Assembly: GCA_930990965.1 (NCBI GenBank)
Contig: CAKNRQ010000001.1
Location: forward strand, 289,512-353,511
DNA: 64,000 bases
Direction: 5' to 3'
Origin: an uncultured Clostridia bacterium
GTDB lineage: Bacteria; Bacillota; Clostridia; Oscillospirales; Oscillospiraceae
In this document: piece by piece, positions 50,253 through 59,654 of the stretch
Position numbering within the stretch: the stretch's first letter is position 1
Layout of the letters: the number at the start of each line of letters is the position of its first letter
Program-made: the position numbers and the translations under genes
The notes under the pieces: model-generated
What the model was told of the DNA's origin: nothing
Database searches by the model: none
The model's input: only the letters and a program-made list of their open reading frames with translations

Positions 50253-50849
50253 TTAAGTTTGCAATGAGATTTTCGCTCTCCCAAACCTTGAACAATTGCA
50301 ATGTCCGTATGGGTTGCCATTCCGAAGCCAATAGCTTCCCACCTCTACCGTACGCCCGCAGTTCTTACAGAGGCATTTCCATCGTATCTCGTTACCTGAA
50401 AGCATTTCATTTTTTGTAGGCTCAACAACTTCTAAGAAACCAAAAGTCTGACCAGTTAAATCGTACTGAAGTGTAAACTGTGAACAGCCGCAAGAAGTCG
50501 TGCTACCGCTACGTAAGCTTGTAGACAAGACAGACACTGTGTTGCCACACTCGCACGCACAAATCCACTTCGTTGGTTTCCTAGGAACTGTCTTATCACG
50601 CTCTATTACCGTAAGCTTACCAAATGTCATACCGGCTAAATCGATTAGCCCGGGAGATTCCTGACTTCTCAAACACCCGCATGATCTGGTGCCGTTATTT
50701 CTTAGTAACCGTGTTGATGTTACCTCGACCTCATTACCACATTCGCATTTACAACGCCATAGCGGTCTTCCACGCTGCTTGTCGACTACTCGTTCCATAA
50801 CAGTTAATCTGCCAAAGGTTCTTCCCGTTAAATCTATAAACTTGCCCAT
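50253..50849 (-). CDS. Protein with three zinc-ribbon repeats
   Basis: 198 residues made of three copies of a ~60-residue unit. Each copy begins G-x-T/F-F-G-x-L-x-V-x-E (TFGRLTVMERV; TFGKLTVIERD; TFGFLEVVEPT) and continues W-x-C-x-C-x-C/N-CG (WRCKCECGN; WICACECGN; WKCLCKNCGR) with a closing SCGC/NCS. Such zinc-binding repeats are frequent in phages of Firmicutes, some next to homing-type domains, but none is present here. It has its own promoter and terminator. Probably nucleic-acid binding. Confidence 0.7.
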   Translation of the reverse strand: MGKFIDLTGRTFGRLTVMERVVDKQRGRPLWRCKCECGNEVEVTSTRLLRNNGTRSCGCLRSQESPGLIDLAGMTFGKLTVIERDKTVPRKPTKWICACECGNTVSVLSTSLRSGSTTSCGCSQFTLQYDLTGQTFGFLEVVEPTKNEMLSGNEIRWKCLCKNCGRTVEVGSYWLRNGNPYGHCNCSRFGRAKISLQT

Positions 50850-50910
50850 CTATCATCCACCTCATATCACTCCGCCGCAATACCATAATGTTCTTTTTAA
50901 TTATATAAAC

Positions 50911-50939
50911 AATATATCATATTTATTAGGAATTTGCAA
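50911..50939 (-). promoter_or_regulatory. Promoter of the triple zinc-ribbon gene
   Basis: On the - strand TTGCAA (50934-50939), 17 bases, TATATT (50911-50916), about 60 bases before the start codon. Confidence 0.6.
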
Positions 50940-51032
50940 GTTATTCTAACAAATAAGTCTGTTAAAGTACCACATTGCATCCATCACGTCGTATATTTAT
51001 TCCGTTATATACAAATCTAACGCATATAGAAT

Positions 51033-51071
51033 AAGCAGAGACATAGAGTTGAACTGTCTATGTCTCTGCTT
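51033..51071. terminator. Strong hairpin near the prophage end
   Basis: Perfect 15-bp stem (51033-51047, 51057-51071) with a nine-base loop. T-runs are weak on both strands. May act as a boundary terminator for lysS readthrough on the - strand, or be part of the attachment region. Confidence 0.45.
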
Positions 51072-51178
51072 GTAGTTTAGCGATCGCGAAGCCCTAATAG
51101 TGTTTTGGTGTAAATCAGGTGTAAAACCAGCTAGTTATGCACCTCTAATTGCCAGCAAATCCTTGTGCGCCAACAGTT

Positions 51179-52690
51179 TTAATTATCCAGCGGCTTCATC
51201 GTGGGGAACAGAATGACATCCCTTATGGAGTCGCTGCCAGTGAGCATCATGGCGCAGCGGTCTATGCCGATACCCAGGCCGCCCGTTGGAGGCATGCCAT
51301 ATTCGAGGGCGTTGATGTAGTCGTAGTCCATCATGCCGGCCTCTTCGTCGCCCTTGTTACGCAGCTCCACCTGCTTGCGGAAGCGCTCGGCCTGGTCAAT
51401 CGGGTCGTTGAGCTCTGAGAAGGCGTTGCCCATCTCGCTGCGGCAGATGAAGAGCTCGAAGCGCTCTGTGAGACGCTTGTCCTTCGGGCTGCGCTTGGCA
51501 AGCGGGCTGACGTCAACAGGGTGCATGGTGATGAAAGTCGGCTGCACCATCTTCTCCTCTACCTTCTGGTCGAAGCACTCATATAGTGCATTGCCCCAGG
51601 TGGGCTCCTTGCCGGACATGTCCACACCGACGCTCTTTGCCGCTGCGACGGCCTCAGCGTCGTTGTCAATAGCCATGAAATCCACTCCCAGGTACTTCTG
51701 CACAGCCTCGGCCATAGTCATGCGCGGCCAGCCGGGAGCCAGGGAGACATGCTCGCCCATCCAGTCTATCTCATAAGTACCGAGTATCTCCATGGCAGCG
51801 CCGCTCAGGAGGTCCTCAAAGAGGTCCATCATGTCGTTGAAGTCGGCGTAGGCCTGATAGAGCTCGACGGTGGTAAACTCGGGGTTGTGGCGCGTGTCCA
51901 TGCCCTCGTTGCGGAAAATGCGGCCCAGCTCGTACACGCGCTCAATGCCGCCGACGATAAGCCGCTTGAGCGGCAGCTCGGTGGCGATGCGCAGGTACAT
52001 GTCCATATCAAGCGTATTGTGGTGCGTTATGAACGGCCTAGCCGTTGCGCCGCCGGAAATGGTGTTGAGTACCGGTGTCTCGACCTCCATGTAGCCGCGG
52101 TTCTCCAGGAAGCGGCGCACATAGCTCACGAACCTGGAGCGTATCTCAAAGTTGCGGCGGCTCTCGTCGCTCATAATGAGATCGACATAGCGCTGGCGGT
52201 ATTTGAGCTCCACGTTGGTCATGCCGTGGAACTTCTCAGGCAGCGGCCTGAGGCTCTTGCTGAGCAGCGTGACGCGCTCCACGTGGACAGATGTTTCGCC
52301 CGTCTTGGTCTTGAACACGTAGCCCTCGGCGCCGATTATATCGCCGATGTCATACTTCCTGAAGTCCTTGAACTCCTGCTCGCTCACGGCGTCAGAGCGC
52401 ACATAGAGCTGCAGCTGGCCCTTATCGTCCTTTATGTGGCAGAATATAGCCTTGCCCATGCCACGCTTAGACATGATGCGGCCGGCAACGGCAACGTGCT
52501 TATTCTCAAAGGCCTCGTAATCGTCCCGTATTTCGCTCGTCCAGTTGGTGCGGGCAAATTTGGTTATCTCAAAGGGGTCGCGGCCTGCTTCGCGCAGTTC
52601 GCTGAGCTTTTCGCGCCTGACACGCAGGATTTCGCTGAGCTCCTGCTCCGGTGCCTCATTTGCGTTGTTCTTTATATTCTCCCCGCTCAT
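51179..52690 (-). CDS. lysS: Lysyl-tRNA synthetase, class II
   Basis: 503 residues, usual bacterial length. N-terminal OB-fold tRNA anticodon-binding domain ([20 protein letters not shown]), then class II catalytic motifs: motif 2 with [15 protein letters not shown] and motif 3 [14 protein letters not shown]. Charges tRNA-Lys with lysine using ATP. Lies 15 bases downstream of greA in one operon read from the promoter at 53252-53280. The first host gene after the prophage; its 3' end is intact, so integration did not truncate it. Confidence 0.97.
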   Translation of the reverse strand: MSGENIKNNANEAPEQELSEILRVRREKLSELREAGRDPFEITKFARTNWTSEIRDDYEAFENKHVAVAGRIMSKRGMGKAIFCHIKDDKGQLQLYVRSDAVSEQEFKDFRKYDIGDIIGAEGYVFKTKTGETSVHVERVTLLSKSLRPLPEKFHGMTNVELKYRQRYVDLIMSDESRRNFEIRSRFVSYVRRFLENRGYMEVETPVLNTISGGATARPFITHHNTLDMDMYLRIATELPLKRLIVGGIERVYELGRIFRNEGMDTRHNPEFTTVELYQAYADFNDMMDLFEDLLSGAAMEILGTYEIDWMGEHVSLAPGWPRMTMAEAVQKYLGVDFMAIDNDAEAVAAAKSVGVDMSGKEPTWGNALYECFDQKVEEKMVQPTFITMHPVDVSPLAKRSPKDKRLTERFELFICRSEMGNAFSELNDPIDQAERFRKQVELRNKGDEEAGMMDYDYINALEYGMPPTGGLGIGIDRCAMMLTGSDSIRDVILFPTMKPLDN

Positions 52691-52705
52691 AGTACCCCAC
52701 TTTCT

Positions 52706-53188
52706 TTAGCCGTTGCTGACAGCAAGGACAGTGAACCTCATCTCTCCCGCCGGGGCCTCAACCGTCACGGTGTCGCCTACGCGGTGGCCGAGTATGGCGC
52801 GGCCTATCGGGCTCTCATCGCTGATACGGCCTTCCATGGGGTTGGCCTCCTGGGAGCCAACTATCTTGTACTCTATTTCCTCGTTCTCGTCCACGTCGAG
52901 CAGCTTGACACTGCTGCTGAGGTTGACGACGTCCGTATCCATCTCGGACTTCTCGATGATCTCAGCGTTCTCGATGAGGACCTTCATCTCTGCAATCTTG
53001 GAGTAGAGCTTGCCCTGCTCCGTCTTGGCCTCGTCGTACTCGCTGTTCTCGGAGAGGTCGCCAAAGCTGCGGGCCTCTTTTATGAGCTCGCTGACTTCCT
53101 TCTCGCGGACGGTTTCGAGGTAGTGGAGTTCCTCAACGAGGGAGTCATAGCGCTCCCGGCTCATCTTGTACTTGCTCTCGGCACTCAT
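52706..53188 (-). CDS. greA: Transcription elongation factor GreA
   Basis: 160 residues, normal length. N-terminal coiled coil with ARSFGDLSENSEYDEAK, whose acidic tip enters the RNA polymerase secondary channel, and a C-terminal FKBP-like domain (SPIGRAILGHRVGDTVTVEAP). Rescues backtracked polymerase by stimulating transcript cleavage. First gene of greA-lysS, a common arrangement in Firmicutes. Confidence 0.97.
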   Translation of the reverse strand: MSAESKYKMSRERYDSLVEELHYLETVREKEVSELIKEARSFGDLSENSEYDEAKTEQGKLYSKIAEMKVLIENAEIIEKSEMDTDVVNLSSSVKLLDVDENEEIEYKIVGSQEANPMEGRISDESPIGRAILGHRVGDTVTVEAPAGEMRFTVLAVSNG

Positions 53189-53251
53189 TGCTATCTTCCT
53201 TCCGTTGATTACGCGGTCAAGCCGCGCTGAATATTGCGTAATTGTCGTTTA

Positions 53252-53280
53252 ATTATAATTTTAGTGTCTTATATTGTCAA
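53252..53280 (-). promoter_or_regulatory. Consensus promoter of greA-lysS
   Basis: On the - strand TTGACA (53275-53280), 17 bases, TATAAT (53252-53257): a perfect match to the vegetative consensus, ~64 bases before the greA start. Confidence 0.9.
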
Positions 53281-53284
53281 GGCA

Positions 53285-54472
53285 TTAAGATGCCCACTGC
53301 ACAGCCGACACGGCTGCATTGAGCTGCGCGTCGCCCGTGGCCGTCAGGGCAACTTCCTGATCCGGTATTATACCGCCCTGCTCTGCCAGGTCAACGCCAA
53401 GGGGAGTAAGGTATCTTGCTGTGGAAATGTGTATCGCGCTGCCGTCAGACAGCTCCAGTGTCTGCTGGCTGCGGGATTTCCCGGTCGTGCGCGCGCCTAT
53501 CACGTCAGCCCAGTTGTACTCCTGCAAAGCCGCCGCAAAGAATTCTGCCGCGGAATAAGTGTACTCGTTTACGAGCACAGCCATTGGCATGTCAAGGCAG
53601 ACGCTGTCAGATGTGGTTTCGGTGCGGTTGCCGTCTTTGTCCACGCTCACAAAAATTGTACCGGAGGGCAGCAGGTAGTCAAGCAGAGCCGTGAGCTCGC
53701 TCACCAGACCGCCCGGGTTAGTGCGGACGTCAAATATAAATCCCATAGCCCCCTGTCCGAGCAGGGACTCAATGGCGCTGATAGCTGCGTCCGCAGCTCC
53801 AGACTGGAAGTTCATTATCTGGACATACCCTATATTTCCGCTGAGCATCTCGTACGACACCGGGTTAGAGTATACCACTGCGCAGTTGACGGTAATTGTC
53901 GATTCGTTGCCCTTACTGTTGCGTATTTGCAGCTCCACCGTTTCACCGATGTTCGCTTCTATAAAACTGCGCGCATCACCCACCGTCATATCTGTGATGT
54001 CGGTACCGTTGATGGCCAGTATGATGTCTCCAACCACCAGTCCGGCTGTTTCTGCCGGGCTGTCCGTAGTGACACCTGTGATTTTGAAGCCGCCTGTGTC
54101 AGCATCCTTGTCCAGCTGAACGCCGAGACCTACGTACTGGTTTTGACTGTACAGCTGATATGCCTGATACTCGCTGGGGCTCATATAATAGCTCCACTGA
54201 TCGCCCAGCGCCTCAACCATGGCCGCGAAGGCTGCACTGGACACTGCTTCCTCGTCTACTGTGCCGACATAATACTCGTCCAGCGTGTTCTTTATCTCCA
54301 GGTACTTCATGGCCTGATTGTAGTTGTCCTCAGAGCCTATCCTGTTGCGCTCACGCTGAACAGTCAGGCCGTAAGTTACACCGATGCAGAGGATGCAGGC
54401 CAGTATAAAGGCCCAAAATCTTATCTTTATGCCCAAAAAAGCTCTTGCCAGATTTCCAAGTCTGCTCTTCAT
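53285..54472 (-). CDS. ctpA: Carboxy-terminal processing peptidase, S41 family
   Basis: 395 residues from ATG 54472, which has GGAGG five bases upstream. One N-terminal membrane segment (FWAFILACILCIGVTYGL), a PDZ domain (VVGDIILAINGTDITDMTVG) and the S41 catalytic core: Ser in EYTYSAAEFFAAAL and Lys in ARTTGKSRSQQ. A membrane-anchored extracellular protease. Directly follows the M23 peptidase and ftsEX genes, an arrangement usual in Clostridia, where it may process cell-wall enzymes. Gene symbol by family. Confidence 0.9.
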   Translation of the reverse strand: MKSRLGNLARAFLGIKIRFWAFILACILCIGVTYGLTVQRERNRIGSEDNYNQAMKYLEIKNTLDEYYVGTVDEEAVSSAAFAAMVEALGDQWSYYMSPSEYQAYQLYSQNQYVGLGVQLDKDADTGGFKITGVTTDSPAETAGLVVGDIILAINGTDITDMTVGDARSFIEANIGETVELQIRNSKGNESTITVNCAVVYSNPVSYEMLSGNIGYVQIMNFQSGAADAAISAIESLLGQGAMGFIFDVRTNPGGLVSELTALLDYLLPSGTIFVSVDKDGNRTETTSDSVCLDMPMAVLVNEYTYSAAEFFAAALQEYNWADVIGARTTGKSRSQQTLELSDGSAIHISTARYLTPLGVDLAEQGGIIPDQEVALTATGDAQLNAAVSAVQWAS

Positions 54473-54496
54473 GTGCGCCTCCTTTAGCTTCGGATA

Positions 54497-54558
54497 AAAC
54501 GGCGGCGTCGGCTGCGCGCCGACGCACATGTTGCGGGCGGCTTTGCGCCGCCCGCCGG
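54497..54558 (-). terminator. Two GC-rich hairpins between M23 and ctpA genes
   Basis: Stem GCGGGCGGC / GCCGCCCGC (54533-54541, 54547-54555), then GCGTCGGC / GCCGACGC (54505-54512, 54518-54525), followed on the - strand by CCGTTTTAT. Probable partial terminator that lowers ctpA expression relative to ftsEX. Confidence 0.5.
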
Positions 54559-54572
54559 TTATTTACTTTGTA

Positions 54573-55871
54573 TTATTCCATTACCGTTATGCCCGAGAAG
54601 TAGCTTAACGGATCCTCGGTGCCGCCGCTGGCGTTCCTTATCTCGAAGTGCAGGTGCGGCCCGGTAGCCCAACCTGTATCACCTACGTAGCCAATAACCT
54701 GTCCCTGCGTTACCGTCTGCCCGACGCTGACAGCGAGCGAGCTCATGTGCGCATAGAGAGTATAGGCGCCATTGGAGTGATAAATCATTACATAGTTGCC
54801 GTAAGACGAGCTATATGTTGCCACAGTAACCGTGCCGCCGTCTGCAGCCAGTACACTTGCCCCGGACGCCGCGCCAATGTCCACGCCTGAGTGGAAGCGC
54901 TCAGTGCCGAATATGGGGTGTATGCGGTAGCCATAGGTGCTGGTCACTATAGTGCAGGACGGTGTGGGCCATATGTAGGAACCGGTGACAGTACTGGTAT
55001 CAGGCGGTGTTACAGTCTCGCTGTCGCCGCTTGTATCCGTGCCGGTCTGGCCCTGGTTTTGCTGCTGCTGTTGCTGCTGAGCCGCCTGCTCGGCAGCCCA
55101 CATCTGGGCGGCGATGTCATTCATCTGGGAGTTTAGCGCCTGCTCAGCAGCCTCATTGGCGAGATATTCCTGCTGTGCCTGCTCTATATCCTCATCCAGT
55201 TCAGATATCAGCGCAGTAGCTTCGGAGAGCTCCTGTTCCAGTTCGGTGCGGCGCTCTTCTAGCTCTTTCTGGCTGTCACCTAGCTCTGTAAGCGTGGTCT
55301 CGTATTCACTGAGCGCTCTCTCCGTCTCCTGACGTGCCGCCTGGTACTGCTCAAAAAGGCGCTGGTCAGCGTTCATTATCTCACTGATATCGTCCATGGC
55401 GCTGAGCACTTCGCCCAGGCTGCTGCACTGGAAGATGATGTCCAGATAAGTATAGCTGCCATTCTCCTCCATTGCACGCACGCGCTTGCAATAGAGCTCG
55501 TACTGGTCGGCCTCGTTCTGTTCCGCTTCCTCCAGCTCCACCTGCTTCTGCTCCAGCAGGTTGTTGTACAGGTCAATCTGCTCGTTGACCAATTCAATCT
55601 GCTCGCGCGCAAGCTCGTTTTGCTCGTCGAGCAGCGCCTTCTGCTCAAGCACTGTCTCGCGCTGGGCCATGAGGTCGTCTATATTGGCCTGCATCTCTTC
55701 ACGCTGGGCCTGCAGCTCCTGCTTTTGCGCTTCGATTTCATCTATTTGCTCCTGGAAGCTGGAGTCAACCGCCAGCACTCCTGCGGAGCCCATGACAGAA
55801 AGCATGAGGGATATTATGAGCAGGAAAGCCATTGCTATGGCTACTACTGAAACTACGGTTTTTTTCTTCAT
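54573..55871 (-). CDS. M23 peptidase with coiled coil (EnvC-like)
   Basis: 432 residues. Signal or membrane segment at the N terminus (VVSVVAIAMAFLLIISLML), long coiled coil (residues ~35-255) and a C-terminal LytM/M23 domain: HPIFGTERFHSGVDIG and GPHLHFEIRN hold the zinc ligands (HxxxD and HxH). A Gln-rich linker (eight Gln within QQQQQQQNQGQ-type sequence, residues ~270-280) precedes it. It follows ftsX, whose complex with FtsE controls such hydrolases in other bacteria; the catalytic ligands appear intact, so it is probably an active endopeptidase. Confidence 0.92.
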   Translation of the reverse strand: MKKKTVVSVVAIAMAFLLIISLMLSVMGSAGVLAVDSSFQEQIDEIEAQKQELQAQREEMQANIDDLMAQRETVLEQKALLDEQNELAREQIELVNEQIDLYNNLLEQKQVELEEAEQNEADQYELYCKRVRAMEENGSYTYLDIIFQCSSLGEVLSAMDDISEIMNADQRLFEQYQAARQETERALSEYETTLTELGDSQKELEERRTELEQELSEATALISELDEDIEQAQQEYLANEAAEQALNSQMNDIAAQMWAAEQAAQQQQQQQNQGQTGTDTSGDSETVTPPDTSTVTGSYIWPTPSCTIVTSTYGYRIHPIFGTERFHSGVDIGAASGASVLAADGGTVTVATYSSSYGNYVMIYHSNGAYTLYAHMSSLAVSVGQTVTQGQVIGYVGDTGWATGPHLHFEIRNASGGTEDPLSYFSGITVME

Positions 55872-55889
55872 AGCGGGCCTCCCTGTCTG

Positions 55890-56774
55890 TCAGACCTTCA
55901 GATAGTTGCGTATAGCACTCGAACCACCAAACACGCCAACTATGATTCCTACGCCAAGGAACGCAATCAGCAGAGGCCACATGATAGATGCGAAGGGCAC
56001 GAGTGTGATAAGAGTGCTTGCTACACCGCCCATGACCCTGTTGAGCAGCAGCGAATATAGCGCCCATTCAATGATAAAGGCCAGCAGGCCACCGAGCACG
56101 CCGAGGACCAGGCCCTCTATGATGAAGGGGCAGCGTATAAAGCCGTTGGATGCACCGACCATGCGCATGATGGAAATTTCTTCGCGGCGCGTAAAAGTGG
56201 CCAGCTTAATCGTGTTGCTCATGATAAAGAAGCAGACGACCATGAGAATGATTATCAGCGCAAGGGAAATAATGCTGACTATATTGCGCATGGTTATGAC
56301 TCCCTGCGCATATTCCAGGTGGGCGTTTACATCTGCAACGCCGTCAACTTCCTCCAGGTCCAGACGTGTCTGCTCGGTCAAACTGATGTCGGTCAGATGG
56401 ATGATATATCTGTGCCTGAAAACACTCTCGTCCAGGCTTTCAAATATATCCTCATCATAATCTTCCTGGAAGTTCTCCATGGCCTCGGCACGGCTCATAA
56501 ACTCGGCGTCAGAGACGTTGGGCACAGCCTCTATCTGCGTCTCTATGGCCCTTGCTTCCTCTTCTGTCAGGTTTTCGTCTATGAAAGCCACGACCTCATT
56601 CTCATTTTCCAGGTCTGCAATCAGTTCGTTGATGTTCACCACAAGCAGGCCAAATGAGCCCATGATAATCAGGCAGGCCATAGTTATCGTGACGGTGGCA
56701 AAGCTCATCAGACCATGGCTGAATATGCCGGTGAACCCGGATTTTATAAGATAACCAAGTCTACTCAATTTCAT
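55890..56774 (-). CDS. ftsX: Cell division protein FtsX
   Basis: 294 residues, normal length. Four membrane segments: one near the N terminus (LMSFATVTITMACLIIMGSFGLLVV), an extracellular domain (~55-165) and three at the C-terminal half (IVSIISLALIIILMVVCFFIM and others). It is the membrane part of the FtsEX complex that relays ATP hydrolysis to cell-wall hydrolases outside. Overlaps ftsE by 14 bases. Confidence 0.95.
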   Translation of the reverse strand: MKLSRLGYLIKSGFTGIFSHGLMSFATVTITMACLIIMGSFGLLVVNINELIADLENENEVVAFIDENLTEEEARAIETQIEAVPNVSDAEFMSRAEAMENFQEDYDEDIFESLDESVFRHRYIIHLTDISLTEQTRLDLEEVDGVADVNAHLEYAQGVITMRNIVSIISLALIIILMVVCFFIMSNTIKLATFTRREEISIMRMVGASNGFIRCPFIIEGLVLGVLGGLLAFIIEWALYSLLLNRVMGGVASTLITLVPFASIMWPLLIAFLGVGIIVGVFGGSSAIRNYLKV

Positions 56775-57453
56775 AGCTGTAATACCCGTCCATTCCGTCG
56801 CTGATAATCTTGCCGTTGTCGATGGCCACCACGCGCTTTGAGAAGGCGTTTACAAGCTCCTTCTCGTGCGTGACGACGAGCAGCGTGGTGCCCAGCTCGT
56901 TTATCTTCTCGAGCAGGAGCATCAGCTCCAGGCTGCGCACAGGGTCAAGGTTGCCCGTGGGCTCGTCGGCTATTATCATGCGTGGAGAGTTGACCAGTGC
57001 GCGTGCTATGGCAACACGCTGCTGCTCGCCGCCCGAGAGCTCCTGCGGGTAACGCTTCTCTCGGCCTTTGAGCCCGACGAGTTCCAGCACATATGGAACA
57101 CGCTCTTTTATCGCAGAGTTTGAAGCTCCTACAACACGCATGGCAAAAGCCACATTGTCATACACAGTCATCTTGTCTATGAGCCTGAAGTCCTGGAATA
57201 TAACGCCCAGGGTACGGCGCAAAAACGGCAGCTTGCGCCGCTTTATACGCATCATGTCGAAGCCATTGACTGTTATCTCGCCGCTTGCGGCATGTACTTC
57301 TCCAGTGAGCAGCTTTATGATCGTCGTCTTGCCGGAGCCGGACGGTCCGACCAGAAACACAAATTCGCCGTCGTGGATGTCGAGGTCCACACCGTGCAGC
57401 GCCTCTGTGCCACTGCTGTCATAGACCATTTTGACAGAGTTCATCTGAACCAT
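56761..57453 (-). CDS. ftsE: Cell division ATP-binding protein FtsE
   Basis: 230 residues. Walker [10 protein letters not shown], signature LSGGEQQR, Walker [13 protein letters not shown] and the switch His in VTHEKE. ATPase of the FtsEX complex at the cytoplasmic face. Starts after GGAGGAAAG at 57453 and is followed by ftsX and an M23 hydrolase, the usual functional unit. Confidence 0.96.
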   Translation of the reverse strand: MVQMNSVKMVYDSSGTEALHGVDLDIHDGEFVFLVGPSGSGKTTIIKLLTGEVHAASGEITVNGFDMMRIKRRKLPFLRRTLGVIFQDFRLIDKMTVYDNVAFAMRVVGASNSAIKERVPYVLELVGLKGREKRYPQELSGGEQQRVAIARALVNSPRMIIADEPTGNLDPVRSLELMLLLEKINELGTTLLVVTHEKELVNAFSKRVVAIDNGKIISDGMDGYYSYEIE

Positions 57454-57582
57454 GGGTAACTTTCCTCCGTTCGCTTATCGGCAGCCAGTCAGATGCGCGG
57501 AGCCAGTAAAACTCCCGCAAACCGGCTTTCCATATGCCTCACAGCGGTGCTTCCACTGCCGGGCATACCTGCATCCGCTTTC

Positions 57583-58677
57583 TCAGAACCTTGCGGAATT
57601 CTGGCTGTCGAGGTATTTTTTGACCATCATGGCGACTTTGAACACTATGGCGTGGTCGAATTCGCGCAGGTCGAGACCGGTCAGCTTCTTGATCTTCTCA
57701 AGGCGGTACACGAGCGTATTACGGTGTACGTACAGCTTGCGGCTCGTCTCGGAGACGTTGAGGTTGTTCTCAAAGAACTTGTTGATAGTCTCAAGCGTAT
57801 CGTCGTCGAGTGTCTCGATCGGGTTCTTCTTGAACACTTCGGAGAGGAACATCTCGCACAGCGTCGTCGGCAGCTGATATATGATGCGCCCAATGCCGAG
57901 GTTTTCGTAGTTTATGATGGTCTTTTCGGTATCGAACACCTTGCCGACCTCTATCGCAACCTGGGCCTCCTTGTAGCGGTCTGCCAGCTCGCGCAGATGA
58001 TAGGCTGTGGAGCCGATGCCAATGACGGTCTTGACGCCGAGCTCACTCTTTACGGTGCTCTCTATCTGGTGGGCAAGTTCGTTGACGTTGTCCGTGTTCA
58101 TGTCCCCGGTGAGTTCGCGTATGACAACTATGTCCGTCTCAGTAACCGAGAGGACGAAGTCCCTCTGCCTGTCCGGGAAGAGGTTCTGCACAACTTCCAG
58201 CGCCGCTACGTCACTGTGCTCGACCTGACGGATAAGGAAAACCACTCTGGGCACGTCTGTTACAAAGTGCAGTTCCTTGGCTCGCACGTAAACATCTCCG
58301 GGCAGGATGTTGTCGGAGATGATGTTCTTGACAAAGGTGGCTTTGTTGTGCTTCTCCTCGTAGTTTATGCGCGCCTCGCTCATTGCCACGGCGGCCAGTA
58401 TGCATATACTGCGCGCGGCATCGTCGTGCCCGGACACGAACACGGCGTAGTCAAAGCGAGAGCCGACCACTCCCAGAAGTTTATAAGTTCTGACGCTGGA
58501 GGAGAAGATTTGTTCCTGGTCCTCCCCGAGAGCCGCCTGCATGTCGTCGAGGTGAGAGCCTATCATCGAAAGCTCGCTGCAGGCAATGACAAACCCCTGC
58601 TCGTCTACAACGCCTATGCACCTGTCGGTGGCTTCCTTCATCTGGATTATGACGCTCTGAAATACCCTGCTTGACAT
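57583..58677 (-). CDS. PucR/CdaR-type transcriptional regulator
   Basis: 364 residues. N-terminal region resembles the putative sugar diacid recognition domain (QSVIIQMKEATDRCIGVVDEQGFVIACS); the middle is a GGDEF-related fold typical of the family; the C-terminal helix-turn-helix (FFENNLNVSETSRKLYVHRNTLVYRLEKI) is the HTH_30 type. A cytoplasmic regulator; target genes unknown. Its own promoter lies at 58785. 129 bases separate it from ftsE. Confidence 0.85.
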   Translation of the reverse strand: MSSRVFQSVIIQMKEATDRCIGVVDEQGFVIACSELSMIGSHLDDMQAALGEDQEQIFSSSVRTYKLLGVVGSRFDYAVFVSGHDDAARSICILAAVAMSEARINYEEKHNKATFVKNIISDNILPGDVYVRAKELHFVTDVPRVVFLIRQVEHSDVAALEVVQNLFPDRQRDFVLSVTETDIVVIRELTGDMNTDNVNELAHQIESTVKSELGVKTVIGIGSTAYHLRELADRYKEAQVAIEVGKVFDTEKTIINYENLGIGRIIYQLPTTLCEMFLSEVFKKNPIETLDDDTLETINKFFENNLNVSETSRKLYVHRNTLVYRLEKIKKLTGLDLREFDHAIVFKVAMMVKKYLDSQNSARF

Positions 58678-58784
58678 ATTTTATCCTCCCGTTCTCTTCG
58701 CCTGCCACCGAAAACGCCTCTCCCTCGACGCCCCCCGGCAGCCTTTGGTTATTATAGACAACGTCACTTGATTATGCGCCTTAC

Positions 58785-58813
58785 ATCATAATACAGATAT
58801 GTGCAAATTTCAA
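58785..58813 (-). promoter_or_regulatory. Promoter of the PucR-type regulator gene
   Basis: On the - strand TTGAAA (58808-58813), 17 bases, TATGAT (58785-58790), in an AT-rich stretch of ~200 bases between rsuA and the regulator. Confidence 0.65.
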
Positions 58814-58887
58814 TAGAAAAATATGATGTATTTGTGAACATTTAAGATTTTGCTGGTTAAATGGCACAAAAGCCGGGGTCCAAACTC

Positions 58888-59592
58888 TTACGATGAGCTA
58901 AAAACAAGCTGCTTTTCAAATTGACGAAGCTCCCTGTATCCACCTTCGCCAAGCCCCTGGTCTATCCAGAGCTGGCCTATGGCAAGCCTGCGCAGCTGCA
59001 TAACATTTTTACCTCTGGACGCGAGCATACGCTTAACCTGGTGGTATTTGCCCTCGCGCACAAGTACCCGGCACACGCATCCCCCCAGAGGCTCCAGAAC
59101 GGCCGGCAAGCACTTTGTTCCGTCTGCAAGGGTCAACCCCTCGTGAAAGGCTGCAACGTCTTCTGAGTCCACAGGGAACGTTGTAGTGGCCAGATAGGTC
59201 TTTACCACGTTGTGCTTCGGGGAAATCACCCTGTGTGCGAAGTCGCCGTCATTAGTCAAAAGCAGCAGGCCGGTGGTGTCCTTGTCCAGCCGGCCCACGG
59301 GAAACAGTCCCAGAGCGCGCAGTTCACGTGGGAGCAGGTCCAGGACCGTACTCTGGTTTCTGTCGTCGGTGGCGCTGAGCACACCGGCTGGTTTGTCGAG
59401 CATGAAATAGCGCGACGGCTCGCAATTTATCTCCACGCCGTCAACACATATGACGGCGGCATCTTCTACTTTCTGTTCCGGTTTGCTTACGACGACCCTA
59501 TTGGCCGCCACTCTCCCAGCTCGTATGAGCTCGCGCGCCTGGCTACGCGAATAGAGCCCGCTTTGGGCCAGCAGCTTGTCTATTCTTGTCAT
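58888..59592 (-). CDS. rsuA: 16S rRNA pseudouridine synthase RsuA-type
   Basis: 234 residues. N-terminal S4 RNA-binding domain (LLAQSGLYSRSQARELIRAGRV), then the pseudouridine synthase core with GRLDKDTTGLLLLTNDG, which contains the catalytic Asp, and KYHQVKRMLASRG. Probably modifies U516 of 16S rRNA; RluB-type specificity for 23S cannot be excluded without comparison. Divergent from the gene at 59655. Confidence 0.92.
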   Translation of the reverse strand: MTRIDKLLAQSGLYSRSQARELIRAGRVAANRVVVSKPEQKVEDAAVICVDGVEINCEPSRYFMLDKPAGVLSATDDRNQSTVLDLLPRELRALGLFPVGRLDKDTTGLLLLTNDGDFAHRVISPKHNVVKTYLATTTFPVDSEDVAAFHEGLTLADGTKCLPAVLEPLGGCVCRVLVREGKYHQVKRMLASRGKNVMQLRRLAIGQLWIDQGLGEGGYRELRQFEKQLVFSSS

Positions 59593-59654
59593 TATCGCGC
59601 CTCCAGTAATAGTCTGCCACGCCCGGCAATATACTCTACCGGGAGGGATGTCCT

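Larger units (their letters stand above)
1..51170. mobile_element. Prophage, right-hand part (left end outside window)
   Basis: A continuous run of phage genes in canonical order: terminase, portal, protease, capsid, connectors, tail tube, tape measure, distal tail, fibres, lysis, then a repressor region. One long tail gene set and no contractile sheath gene indicate siphovirus morphology. The right limit is placed between the last phage-like gene (start 50849) and the stop codon of host lysS (51179), where GC content rises sharply. The exact attachment site cannot be fixed because the left end is not in the window. No integrase, excisionase or replication gene is visible, so the early region must lie to the left. 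Confidence 0.93.
50850..51178. other. Prophage-host junction region without genes
   Basis: 329 bases. Left part AT-rich with the promoter of the zinc-ribbon gene (50911-50939). Then a perfect hairpin (51033-51071). Then the direct repeat GGTGTAAA at 51107-51114 and 51118-51125, spaced 11 bases, one helical turn, which could be an integrase arm site. GC rises from about 51180. The attachment site is probably in 51075-51178, but no integrase gene and no second end are available to prove it. Confidence 0.5.

Noticed and set aside
53234..54487. + strand frame of 417 codons opposite the S41 peptidase gene
   Set aside because: Antisense of a clear catalytic gene; Cys/Arg-rich and without domains.
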